A DNA stretch of 64,000 bases from positions 19,473,001 through 19,537,000 of the forward strand of contig CM067542.1 of assembly GCA_034509755.1 (NCBI GenBank), given 5' to 3'. Every line of letters starts with the position of its first letter. The first letter of the stretch is position 1. The notes beneath the pieces were generated by a model, which saw only the letters and a list, made by a program, of their open reading frames with translations, was not told where the DNA came from and made no database searches. The DNA is from Anisodus tanguticus (lineage: Eukaryota; Streptophyta; Magnoliopsida; Solanales; Solanaceae). Below, piece by piece: positions 34,922 to 46,225 of the stretch. Both the position numbers and the translations under genes were made by a program.

Positions 34922-37900
34922 CATGAGTTAATAGGAGAATAGTCTCCTCATGGGGACGAACCAAATATTGGTTTCGATCTTCCTCTTGTTGTAAGAGTTT
35001 CTGGGCATATGAGCCATAATGGCTAGAAGAAGCTTGTTCTACTAGTTTGACCTTTGGAATAGTCCTAGGGTCTATTTTTCCTCGACCTCGGCCAGAGCCG
35101 CGACCTCTTCCTTTACCCCGATAAGGGGTAGGTGTTGTCCATTCGGACGCATCTTATCCCTGTAAAAATTCACGAGTAAGAAAGTCAGGGAGTGAATTAT
35201 GTTCATCTTTAAGATATTGGATTTCAAAATCAAATGGGGCTAAATGTGCCTGCCATCTGGCAAACATTTATTTGGAAACATCATGTTTAAAATCTTTTTG
35301 AAACATGAATTTGGTCGCATTCGATCTGTTTCGATTAAGAACTTCGTGTTGCATTTTACTATAACAAGAATTTCTTTAGCTATAATAGCATAATTCTTTT
35401 AACTATTACTCCATTTTCCGGATTATATCGAACCAGATATTCTTGTTTAGTTTGGGGATTTATCTGTTTTAATTCCACATAACTAATGTCGAAGCATCCT
35501 GTTTCGATAATCTTTCCCAATTTAGGTTGGCAAGCATAAGACATGGCAAAGTTTGAACATTCTTCTTTATCCTTTTGATCGCTTCGCATATGAACATTGG
35601 TCTAGGGACTCATTTGATTTCTTCAGTCTGTCATATAAAACAGTTGCATCCGTAGATAAATTTTTATAATAAGGAGCAATATAATTAAGACTTCCTCAGA
35701 ATCTCTGTAATTGCGTTATGTCAAGAATTTCATCAGAAAATTTAGACGCAAAATCAATACTTCTATAAATCGGGATAATATTTCCCTTTTCAATATTATG
35801 ACCAAGAAATCTAATCTTAGTCTGAAAAATCTTCATCTTAGGTTTAGAAATAACTAGACCATTGGAGATGACAATTTTTTTGAAAATATCAAGATGCTTA
35901 ATATGATCTTGTATCATTTTTGAATAGACAAATGTGTCATCAATATAAACAATTATAAAACCACTATAAGTGGTAAAAATGTCATTCATGACATGTTGGA
36001 ATTCGGAGGGAGCATTCTTCAATCCGAAGGGCATGGCATTCCATTCATAATGTATGAATGGAACAGTGAAGGTTGTTTTGTACCTGTCAGGTTCATGAAC
36101 CTGTATCTGCCAAAAACCTGATTTTAAATCAAATTTTGAAAAAATATTAGATTGGTATAACCTATCTAGTAAATCATTTTTATTGGGAATGGGATATCTA
36201 ATCCATTTTAAAACTTTGTTTAAAGGTTTGTAATTAATAACTAAACTTGGAACTCCTCGTTCTTGTTCTGCATGTTTATTAACATAGAACGTTGTACAAC
36301 TCCATGGGGAGTTTGAGGGACGAATCAACCTTTTCTCTATTAGAGAAGCAATTTCTTTTTTGCAGATTTCCAGATATTCTATATTCATCTGGCAAGGTCT
36401 GGCCTTGGTAGGAATGTTATGTTCCTGAAAATCTTCCTCATAGGGGAGTCCAACGATGTGTTTCTTTCTGTTCCAGAAAGTTGTTGGCAAATCATTGCAA
36501 ATAGAAATAGCAAAATCATGACCTATTCCTTTGATTTTATCCTGCAATTTAGGATTAGTAAGCTGATCATCAATATTGTGAATCATTAGCTCTTGTTACA
36601 GATAATCCAAATGTTGCTTCGTGTTCTGCACAAGGTTAATAAAGCTGATAGACTTATAAGAAGCTATCCATGGGAAAGATATGATCTTTCCTTCATGAGT
36701 TCCTGAAAAACCCTTTTCGGTAACATTGTTAAGAAGCATTAATCCATTAATAAAAAGTATGCCCAAAATAATATCATTAACTAAATTTTAAACTAATGTT
36801 AAAGAGTGTTTAATGCAAACCTTGTCATGGCAAATGTAAGCAGCACTAGACAATTTGTAGGAGACTTGAAAATTACTTCTATCTGCTCCTGATACTTTAC
36901 GATTAGTCTTGGTAAAGTATTTAGTGGGGATGATTCCTTCCCTGATGCAGTTGACGTCTGCCCCTGAATCAATGAGTGTAGGGACATTTTTGAAAATGGT
37001 TCCTTCCTCAATTAATAAATTGATTTGGGTGATCCATCTCTGGCGAGAAACCATACTGATAGCTCCCATGAGATCTTCATTGATAGGCTCACTAGAAGTG
37101 CTTGGATGTTCAATAATAGGAGTATGTCCTAATTGTTCCGAAATCTCCGGCTCCTTATCTGTATAGGAAATAGATTCTAAGAGAGTAACTCTGTTTTCCA
37201 AACCACCATAATGTTTATGTAACTGAGTTATCTCAAGCTTGAGATCATGGATCTCTTCCTTTAATTGCTGAGTAGTCCAAGGATTATCATAACCTCTTTT
37301 CTTTTGCAACTCAGCCAAGATTTCTGAGAAATTGTACGGAGGATCAATCCTAGATTTGATCTTACGAGGAGTCTTATCCCTCTCTTGAGCTTTAAGTAAA
37401 GCTTCTAGGATTTTGGCCTTCTAGGCATCTCCTGGAATATCCTTTAGAAGATCATTAATTTCTTCTCCATTGATGACACTAATATTGAAGCTGAAGAATT
37501 GGGCTTGGAGTTTATAAAACTCGTCATCAGTGTTTTCATTCTTGACTACCTGACATTTCTTAGAGGTACATACACAAGGATTTTCCTCTACATAGGAGGA
37601 TGAGTAGGGATCTTCCGAATCCGTACTCTATGGTTCTCCTGAATCATCTGATTCATCAGATGAGACAATAACTTTCATCAGGGCATCTTTGATGCTATCA
37701 TCGACTTTGAGAGCTTTGATTTTATCAACCTTCTTCTTTTACACACGTTTGGCGTAATGACTATTTCTCCACATGTATAGCAAGTAGTGGTCTTATTAGT
37801 CATTTTCTTTGGGACATAGCCCTTTCTCTCATTCTTGGCTCTTCTTTTCGCAGTTTTTTTCTTGTAAGAGTCCGACTTGTATCTCTCGTAATACTACTTC

Positions 37901-38186
37901 TTATGTGGTTTAACCGCATGCTTTCTCTTTTGCCCGATATTATGGGATGAGGTAGGTTCGTCCATGGCGAACTGTTGACATAATTCTCCTAATTGAGTTT
38001 TCTCAGTTAGGCTTTGCTTCTTAAGCTGTCTTTGTAATTTTATATCATTACATAGGGCTAACCCTTCTTCCATGCACCTGCCTATGAGCTGGCCATAGGA
38101 GAACATATGCCATGGAATCTGTGAGTCCGGAGATTATTTTCTCAAGGTTCTTTTTACCTTCTCTGCAAAGAGATGAAGGAGGCCAT
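34922..38186 (-). pseudogene. EPRV block M: inverted copy of coat - protease - RT - RNase H and start of last ORF
   Basis: Reads leftward. The coat domain (38186 to about 37320) is damaged, with a knuckle lesion near 37740. The coat tail and protease follow (37318-36788, DSGADVNC intact), then RT as a fully open 296-codon frame (36586-35696, YIDD present), a damaged RNase H and the start of the last ORF (ATG 35152). It is the mirror of 28503-31759. Shared nonsense changes (TAG near 37630 and 37423) tie it to block H; a 35-bp RNase H deletion near 35353 is its own. Confidence 0.85.
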
Positions 38187-38882
38187 CCAAGAAGGAAAAA
38201 ACAGGATGTACTACGAATATATCCTCACAGCTACAAGTACTGTTGAAATCACTTCCTACCAGGAGCATAAACCATGGGTGGAAAAGAGCTATTCAAAATT
38301 CTATTTGAAGATAATTATCTCTCCATACGAGTGGGGAATTAGCCCATTTCGATCAAAAGAATTCATTATTCCAAAGACTGATATTAAGTTAGTCTTTAAC
38401 TACTATGACTACATTGATGCTTTTGTTTATGTTTTTTATTACGAAAACTGGGAGCATGGTCATACTTGGTGGATTAAATTAAATCCAGAGATATTCAAGA
38501 ACAACCAAAACGGACAGTTGCTACCAGGCTGGATTTTTCCATGGTGGAATATTATTGGACCTGAAATTCAGATTTTACCATCACCCTAAATGAATTATTA
38601 TAAGGAATGGAAACAACTGACACCATGTGTCTCTCCTGAAAACCCTTCTGACTATGTCGAAGGTTCTGCATCTCTAATGTTTTTTATGCAAAGCCGGAAC
38701 CCCGGAAATGGATTCTGAAGCAGGAAGGAATTCACAAGGTATTTTACGCCTTAAGAGAAAATTTCTCTGCAAATTTTGGTCTAAATTATTAGACAAAAAC
38801 GTGGAGAACCCAGCTCGCACATATGGATGGGAGTTAGAAGAAGAAATGACTTCTTTGCTAAAAAGTCTAAAGGCTATTGACT
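38187..38882 (+). pseudogene. EPRV block N: middle of the last viral ORF
   Basis: Equivalent to block J, 5,563 bp downstream, and less damaged: 38173-38589 is open. It ends at the second palindrome centre with the same filler sequence. Confidence 0.75.
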
Positions 38883-39624
38883 AAAAAGTCTAACTACTTC
38901 TTTTGATTCTTTTTTAATTCTGTCAATAGCCTTTAGACTTTTTAGCAAAGAAGTAATTTGTTCATCTAACTCCCATCCATATGTGCGAGCTGGGTTCTCC
39001 ACGTTTTTGTCTAATAATTTAGACCAAAATTTGCAGAGAAATTTTCTCTTAAGGCGTAAAATACCTTGTGAATTCCTTCCTGCTTCAGGAATCCATTTCC
39101 AGATCCATGGGGTTCCAGTTTGCATAAAAAACATTAGAGATACAGAACCTTCGACATAGTCAGAAGGGTTTTCAGGAGAGACACATGGTGTCAGTTGTTT
39201 CCATTCCTTATAATAATTCATATAGGGTGATGGTAAAATCTGAATTTCAGGTCCAATAATATTCCACCATGGAAAAATCCAGCCTGGTAGCAACTGTCCG
39301 TTTTGGTTGTTCTTGAATATCTCTGGATTTAATTTAATCCACCAAGTATGACCATGCTCCCAGTTTTCGTAATAAAAAACATAAACAAAAGCATCAATGT
39401 AGTCATAGTAGTTAAATGCTAACTTAATATCAGTCCTTGGAATAATGAATTATTTTGATCGAAATGGGTTAATTCCCCACTCGTATGGAGAGATAATTTG
39501 CTTCAAATAGAATTTTGAATAGCTCTTTTCCACCCATGGTTTATGCTCCGGGTAGGAAGTGATTTCAGCAATACTTGTAGCTGTGAGGATATATTCGTAG
39601 TACATCCTGTTTTTTCCTTCTTGG
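38883..39624 (-). pseudogene. EPRV block O: middle of the last viral ORF
   Basis: Mirror of block N and tandem copy of block K. 39293-38874 is open on the minus strand. Confidence 0.75.
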
Positions 39625-40484
39625 ATGGCCTCCCTCCTCTCTTTGCAGAGAAGGTAAAAAGAACCCTGAGAAAATAATCTCCGGACTCATAGATTCCATG
39701 GCATATGTTCTCCTATGGCCAGCTCATAGGCAAGTGCATGGAAGAAGGGTTAGCCCTATGTAATGATATAAAATTACAAAGACAGCTTAAGAAGTAAAGC
39801 CTAACTGAGAAAACTCAATTAGGAGAATTATGTCAACAGTTCGCCATGGACGAACCTACCTCATCCCAGAATACCGGGAAAAAGAGAAAGCATGTGGTTA
39901 AACCACATAAGAAGCAGTATTACGAGAGATACAAGTCGGACTCTTACAAGAAGAAAGCTGCAAAAAGAAGAGCTAAGAATGAGAGAAAGGGCTATATCCC
40001 AAAGAAAAGGACTAATAAAGCCACTACTTGCTATGCATGTGGAGAAATAGGTCATTACGCCAAACGGTGTAAAAAGAAGAAGGTTGATAAAATCAAAGCT
40101 CTCAAAGTCGATGATAGCATCAAAGATGCCTTGATGAAAGTTATTGTCTCATCAGATGAATCAGATGATTCAGGAGAACCCTGGAGTATGGATTCGGAAG
40201 ATCCCTACTCATCCTCCTTTGAGGAGGAAAATCCTTGTGTCTGTACCTCCAAGAAATGTCAGGTAGTCAAGGATGAAAACATTAATGACGAGTTTTATAA
40301 ACTCCAAGCCCAATTCTCCAGCTTTATTATTAGTGTAATCAATGGAGAAGAAATTAATGATCTTCTAAAGGATATTCCAGGAGATGCCAGACGGCCAAAA
40401 TCTAGAAGCTTTACTTAAACCTCAATAGAGGGATAAGACTCCTCGTAAGATCAAATCTAGGATTGATCCTCCGTACAATTTCTC
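39625..40484 (+). pseudogene. EPRV block P: coat-protein C-terminal fragment
   Basis: Tandem copy of block L: open from 39846 to 40418, zinc knuckle intact, with several amino-acid differences and an extra 1-bp deletion near 40400. Confidence 0.8.
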
Positions 40485-41140
40485 ATGAGTTAATAGGAGA
40501 ATAGTCTCATCATGGGGATGAACCAAATATTGGTTTCGATCTTCCTCTTGTTGTAAGAGTTTCTGGGCATATGAGCCATGAAAGCTAGAAGAAGCTTGTT
40601 CTACTCGTTTGACCTTTGGAATAGTCCTAGGGTCTGTTCTTCCACGACCTCGGCCAGATCCGCAACCTCTTCCTCTACCCCGATAAGGGGTAGGTGTTGT
40701 CTATTCTGGACGCATCTTATCCCTGTAAAAATTCACGAGTAAGAAAGTCAGGGAGTGAATTATCTTCAACTTTAATTTATTGGATTTCAAAATCAAATGA
40801 GGCTAAATGTGCATGCCATCTGGCAAACATTTGTTTGAAAACATCATGTTTAAAATCTTTTTGAAACATGAATTTGGCTGCATTTCAGTCTGTTCTGATT
40901 AAGAACTTCGCGTTGTAAAGGTCATCTTGAAATTTCAAGACGCATTTTACTATAACAAGAATTTCTTTAGCTATAGTAGCATAGTTCTTTTGACTATTAC
41001 TCCATTTTCCAGGATTATATCGAACCAGATATTCTTGTTTAGTTTGGGGATTTATCTGTTTCAGAATTCCACCATAACTAATGTCAGAAGCATCCTTTTC
41101 GATAATCTTTCCCTAATTTGGATTGGCAAGCATAAGACAT
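40485..41140 (-). pseudogene. EPRV block Q: start of last ORF and RNase H, cut at the host junction
   Basis: Tandem copy of the left part of block M. It retains the RNase H segment deleted in M, so the two diverged after duplication. Viral homology stops at about 41140, immediately before host DNA. Confidence 0.75.
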
Positions 41141-41142
41141 TG

Positions 41143-41320
41143 GAGAGGATTGAGAAAAATGTAATATCAACAAGGACACTTTAGTCATTTCTTGTATAGT
41201 CAGTAATTAGCCTTCCTAAATAGTTAGTTAGTTTAATACTCCCACTGTCCAATTTATATGGCAAGTTTAAATTTCCAGAGTAAAATAGTTTAATTTTGAT
41301 TATGAATTCGGGAATGAAAT
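41143..41320 (+). repeat. Right copy of the 178-bp host duplication
   Basis: Matches 16891-17068. Here the host sequence continues beyond the repeat into the rest of the MITE, so this side preserves the original locus. Confidence 0.9.
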
Positions 41321-41489
41321 TTTTAAGTTTTTTAAAATAAAATTTATATATTTGAAAACTACGTAAAAAGTATTATAAGTCACAATAGTAATAATTCAAA
41401 ATATTCAAAAGAAATATGAAAATTATAATAAAACATAATTTATTTGAATCTCGAAATCCGAAAGGTGCCACATAAATTGGGGAGGAGTA
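41237..41489. mobile_element. Complete Stowaway-like MITE, 253 bp
   Basis: The ends TACTCCCACTGTCCAATTTA and AAATTGGGGAGGAGTA form inverted repeats of the TACTCCCTCCGTCC type common in Solanaceae. TA-type target site. No coding capacity. Confidence 0.8.
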
Positions 41490-42453
41490 ACTGAGTAAGT
41501 TAGTTAGGTAGTTAGATTAGGAGAAGTTAATTACTTCTATATATATCTACTCAATGTGTACTAATCATTATCCAATTCATTGAATAAGAAAGATTCACTT
41601 TGCTTTCTCTCTTTTTCTTTGTGAATTTAGGGTTCTTTAATAGTAATACTAAAGTTATGTATGGTATGGGCTATGAATATTAATGTGCACTTTTTCATGG
41701 TTATCTGTTGTACTTAAGCCAAGCTTGCAAAAATTAAGAGAACTGTTAGTTTAAGATAATAGGAAAAGGGTTTATTACAATTTTGTGATGTTTCAAATAG
41801 GTAAAGAAAGTCCTCATATTTATAGGAAGAAATTAGCTTGATGACCAAATAACTAGCTTAGTCACCTTTCTAAGAAAAAAATAATTTAGCTAAGTGATCA
41901 AGTAACCGATTTAGTTCCAATTGACTAGGTTAGTTCATAATTAGTAACTAGCTTGCTCCGCAAATAATTTAATAATGAATGGATTTCATAGTTAACACTA
42001 ATATTTACAACAAAACCCAATTATTTAGATGGTCGTTATTTATTTACTGTATCAATTTTTAACCAAATGGCTTGAAAGGCATCATATAAAAATAAAAATA
42101 AAAAGAGAGGAGAAATCAAAAAGAGGTTTTCCTTTTCCAATTGAAAGGCATTTAGACCCCCCTTTCTAGAAAGATCTAGACAAAGGAGTAGTAAAGTATA
42201 ATGTCTCTCTATCTGGTGGCTGAACAATTTTGAGCTTCAAATTTGTAGTGGTTCTTGAAATTTTGTTCCCATAATTGAACTCAGCCTCATGACTTTTTCC
42301 CCCTATCTCTTATTCAACTGTTGAATCTTAAAATAAAAATTTCCCCATATTATTATGTTTTATATATGTCCAAACAAAAAAAATCTTCCTCATTCTTAGG
42401 AGACCCCAATGGCAAAAAAGGAAAACTACGAGATATGGAAAAACATATTTCCT
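41490..42453. other. Host flank, perhaps remainder of a copia LTR
   Basis: The stretch 41520-41640, with TATATATATC, a short leader and CTTTGCTTTCTCTC, resembles the promoter and end of the short copia LTR whose start is at about 41160. The LTR end could not be fixed. The rest is AT-rich with no gene. Confidence 0.4.
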
Positions 42454-42462
42454 TTTTATTTT
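42454..42462. repeat. Target-site duplication of the MULE-like element (left)
   Basis: TTTTATTTT, repeated at 50024-50032. Nine bases is the Mutator-type length, but the sequence is simple. Confidence 0.6.
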
Positions 42463-43009
42463 GGGAAAATGGTCAAATATATATCTCTATTTTGTTTTAT
42501 TAGTTAATTTTATCATTCGTTATTGATGGTAAACAAATATACCCCTGACGTCTACAAAGTTTACACCAGTGTCCCTATTTGAATGAAAAACCCCAAATCA
42601 AATTAAATTATCTAATTTTTGACCGGTCCCGCCCCAATCCCGTTTTCATCTTTTTCTCGAAGAAGAATGCTTAAAAAAATTTGATCCAATCTTCTTCAAT
42701 TCTCAATCAAATGAGCTCAAATTTGAGATGCAACTTTCTCAAATTTCAGTGAACAAATCTCAATCACCAATTTCTTAAAACAAATATTGAATCAACAAAA
42801 CTCTTTGTCAACTTTTTTAAAAAGCAAATTAAAAAAGAACTCAAGCAAAAAATAACCAGCATTAAGAGGATCTAGTAATAGTATTTCATCATCAATCTCA
42901 AGTAGAGTATTAAATATACACATATTGAACCTGAAATTAGTAATGTTTCTATCTCAAAGACTTCCCATGAACCTTGAAGATGAACATTGGTATGGCACTG
43001 TGTCGAAAT

Positions 43010-43545
43010 GAATTGAACCAATGCGCTATCTTCATTCTCCTTAATTTGCCACTATGGCATGGGTGATGCACCGATCAGGAGTATCTGTTATGAGTCCCAC
43101 ATCGGATATGTGATCTCCTTATATGGCTTGGGCAATCCTCCTCCATTTGAGCTAGCTTTTGGGGTTGAGTTAGGCCCAAAATTCATTTTACATGGTATCA
43201 GAGTCAGACTCATCCTAATTCTTTGTTCATCGATGTTAAACCCCCATATTATACTATCCACGCTCAAGTTCACGAGGCGTGACTTATATGGCTTGAACAA
43301 TCTTCCTCCCTTTGAATTAGCTTTTGGGGTTGAGTTAGGCCTAAAATTTATTTTTACGTTGAATCAGAGCCAGACTCATCCCAATTCTTTGTTCACCGAT
43401 GTTAAACCCCCATATTATATTATACACGCTCAAGTTCACGAGACGTGACTTATATTGCTTGGAAAATCCTCCTCCCTTTGAGCTAGCTTCTGGGGTTGAG
43501 TTAGACCCAAGATCCATTCCTTACGTATCCCTCGAAGCTTCTCTC
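43010..43545 (+). repeat. 165-bp tandem repeat, about 2.5 copies, LTR-like
   Basis: Units starting near 43118, 43283 and 43449 share CTTATATGGCTTG, GGGGTTGAGTTAGG and TGTTAAACCCCCATATTATA. The start (TGAGTCCCACATCGGATATG) and a primer-site-like TGGTATCAGAGTC near 43194 suggest amplified LTR/leader sequence of a retroelement. Confidence 0.65.
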
Positions 43546-44047
43546 TATGTCTTTTAATGTTTCTTAATTTCTTCCTTGTAATTTGATATTTTGAGGTCTT
43601 AATTAGCAGAACTGACGGCCCTTGTGGGGGAGAAGCATTAGTACATGGACATTGATACCGCTAGAAAAAGAATGCTAGTAATTTAGAAGGTCAAATATCC
43701 AAATTCAAGGACATGAATGACTTGCCTTTTACACATGCTTCTTAAGAGGGCATTGGGTTGTTGTTCAAATTCCTTAACGAAGACGAAAAATGGGGATCAT
43801 GAGCATGAGAATAAGTTGTAGGAGTAGAGGAGGATGAGAACATGTCGGAGTGATTCATGGACAGTCCATCTTGTGTCCAAACAACCTGAGTCTCTTTGCT
43901 GCCACCTTACCTTGAACCTCCGGCACCGAGTTGAACACCCTTGGCTCCACAACACTTGAAATAGGAGCTTGATGAAAAAAATTTGAAAATGAGTTTTGTT
44001 GATTCAATGTTTATTTGAAGAAATTGGTTGTTGTGATTTGTTTGAAG

Positions 44048-44052
44048 TTGCA
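44048..44052. repeat. TSD of the gag-only gypsy element (left copy)
   Basis: TTGCA, repeated exactly at 49801-49805 after the second LTR. Confidence 0.9.
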
Positions 44053-46016
44053 TGTAACGTCCCGAAATTTTGGACAATGATTTAAGCACCTAAGCATAAT
44101 AAGAAGACTCGGGCCTCAGGGATTTTATGTGATATCACGTATGCTAATAAAGAGACAAGCATATAAAAGAATTCGACACCGAAATAATTTTGGACGTAAC
44201 AAATGTGACGACGGGGATCGAGAATAAATTTGGAGTATGCACAAAGATGTTATGAACTAGTGTCATATTACAAGAATTATAACATTGAGTATACCAATGT
44301 CTTATGAGTTATTAGGATTTAAATAAAGTGGGATCTACAATTAATTGTGTGTGTAATTCATTAATTACGAGGTGATTAATTATTAATGGAGGGACATTAT
44401 TTGGTGGGATGGGACGTGTAGCCTTAAGATTAAATCTCCTAAATGACTAAGGGTTATAATTTGTTAGGTGGCAGTTCGTGGAGCAACATTTCAATTAGGA
44501 TATATATATAGGTACATCCCACTTCACTAATCTTAGGTAGCAAATCGTGGAAATTGTAGTAGCATTTTAGTTGGTATAGGCAGCAAACGATAGCAAAATG
44601 TGATAAGTAGAAGATAGACACGAAAAGCAGTAATAAAACCCCAATTTAATCTAGCCCATAGTTCATCTTGAATCAATTTTTTCTTCCGAGATAATTGAGG
44701 CAGCAACATAGATTCAAGTTTGCGGTGGTGGAAATTTTTGGAATATAAGATCGAAGTGCTATACGGCATATACATTGTGTCGACGAGTGATTCAACGAAA
44801 GGTATGTTAAGGCAAATTATTTCTTCTTTTGGCATGTCCCATGTAACGAAATAAAATCGTGGTATTGCTCCATAATTTATTCTACTCCTAGTAGTTAAGA
44901 ATATTCATGTTATTGATTCCTATGCTAGAAACATGTCTAAAGATGGTTCAAAGTCCTTATTTAGGCATACGGAAAATGTGTTGATATTCACAGTGTTCGT
45001 CAAAGGTGCAAGGGTATTATGTCACCCGGGGTATCTTATTGTCATTCATGCATTTCACTTGCATTGCATTCGTATATTACCCTGGACCCACTTGTGCTAT
45101 GCACACTACTATATGGTAATATATATATATATATATATGTACGGGGAATGGGAAAAGGGAAAGGCATTATATACGCACATCACCTGCAGCTGGTACAGAC
45201 TATCACGAAAGAGCCCGAAGAGGCCAATAAGATGTGATGATGTGATGCACTTATGTGGCGATATAACCTGATGCCCACATAGGCAGTTATGGGAGGATTC
45301 CTGTGTGGACATTAGTATACCACATTTACATTATGCATACATTCATTAATCATTACATGATATTATGTCCACAGAGGCCGACATGAAATGATGCCCACAG
45401 AGGCTGTTATGGTAAGGAAGATGCCCAATGGGACCGATGTATATGTATACCGCATTGTGCATGACATTTCGACATAAGTATTAGGACTCACAGAGACATT
45501 TACTAATGGTCGGTTGTTCATGTTTCAGTTGTTGTTATATCCGTGTTATACTATTGTTCATGCCTAACATATTCAGTACATCAATCGTACTAACGTCCCT
45601 TTTGTCGGGGGACGCTGCGTTTCATGCCCGCGGGTTCAGTTAAGGAAGGTGACGGTTCACGTTAGTTGATTGCGGATCCAGCGGATTTTTGAAGCACTCC
45701 CCTTGTTCGGAGTGTTGGTCTAATTTTGGTACGGTACAATTTTGCTTGTATATATGGGTATGGCGGGGCCCTATCCCGACCTTTGATGTTGTTACTCCTA
45801 GAGGCTTGTAAACAGGTGTCATGTGGATAGTGGTCTTATATGGCCTTGTCGGCCTTGGTATGGGTATGTGTATATATAAGATGGTTACCTGATTTTTATA
45901 ATTTTATTTCGGTTTAGTCCGTATTCAATTGTGATTAGAAGTTGGTTGTACGATTAGCGGTACCCAGCGGGTGGGATCCGGGTGTCCGTTGCGGCCCTCC
46001 GGTTTGGATCGTGATA
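44053..46016 (+). repeat. 5' LTR of the gag-only gypsy element
   Basis: Starts TGTAACGTCCCGAAATTTTG and ends near GGATCGTGATA (last bases altered from the expected ...GTGACA). Contains a (TA)n run at about 45117-45138. Short open frames inside it recur in the other LTR and are not genes. Confidence 0.88.
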
Positions 46017-46020
46017 AACT

Positions 46021-46033
46021 TGGTATTAAATCA
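46021..46033 (+). other. Primer-binding site of the gypsy element
   Basis: TGGTATTAAATCA starts 4 bases after the LTR. It matches the tRNA-Met complement TGGTATCAGAGC only in part, so it is decayed or of a variant type. Confidence 0.6.
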
Positions 46034-46225
46034 TGTATGTCCTAGGGAGTCTACAAGTCGTGTCTAGTAGAGTTTTTTTTATGGGTATGTTGTGCACCAT
46101 ACTTATAAACAAGAGGCTCCCTGACATTTAGGAATGGTTTCTATTCTTTCATCTCATAAATCGTGCAGTAGAGCTGAGTCATAAGTATTTCATTCCTAAT
46201 CCATTTCGTATTTATAATTCCAGCA

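Larger units (their letters stand above)
17074..41140. mobile_element. Endogenous pararetrovirus cluster (Caulimoviridae, solendovirus-like), 24 kb mosaic
   Basis: About 17 blocks of one pararetrovirus genome lie in alternating orientation. The recognisable parts are a tRNA-Met primer site (TGGTATCAGAGCC), movement protein, small ORF2, a coat-type CCHC protein with aspartic protease (DSGAD), RT (YIDD) and RNase H in one polyprotein, and a final ORF of transactivator/inclusion-body position. There are no LTRs and no integrase, which separates it from gypsy elements. Gene order fits solendovirus-type viruses of Solanaceae. Every long viral frame is interrupted except one RT segment (35696-36586), so nothing here encodes a complete virus. 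Breakpoints recur, which points to later duplication of rearranged DNA. The family call is firm; the genus is a judgement from gene order. Confidence 0.9.

Noticed and set aside
28503..38185. Palindrome as a pure assembly artefact
   Set aside because: The arms are not identical: they carry private substitutions and different RNase H deletions. A partial artefact near the centres cannot be excluded without reads.
17074..41140. Gypsy retrotransposon instead of pararetrovirus
   Set aside because: The RT is preceded by a coat-like protein and protease and followed by a separate last ORF. No integrase or LTR is found, and a movement protein is present.
44533..45271. Open frames of about 100-112 codons
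   Set aside because: They lie inside the gypsy LTR and recur in the other LTR (48349-49081) with frame changes. No protein family.
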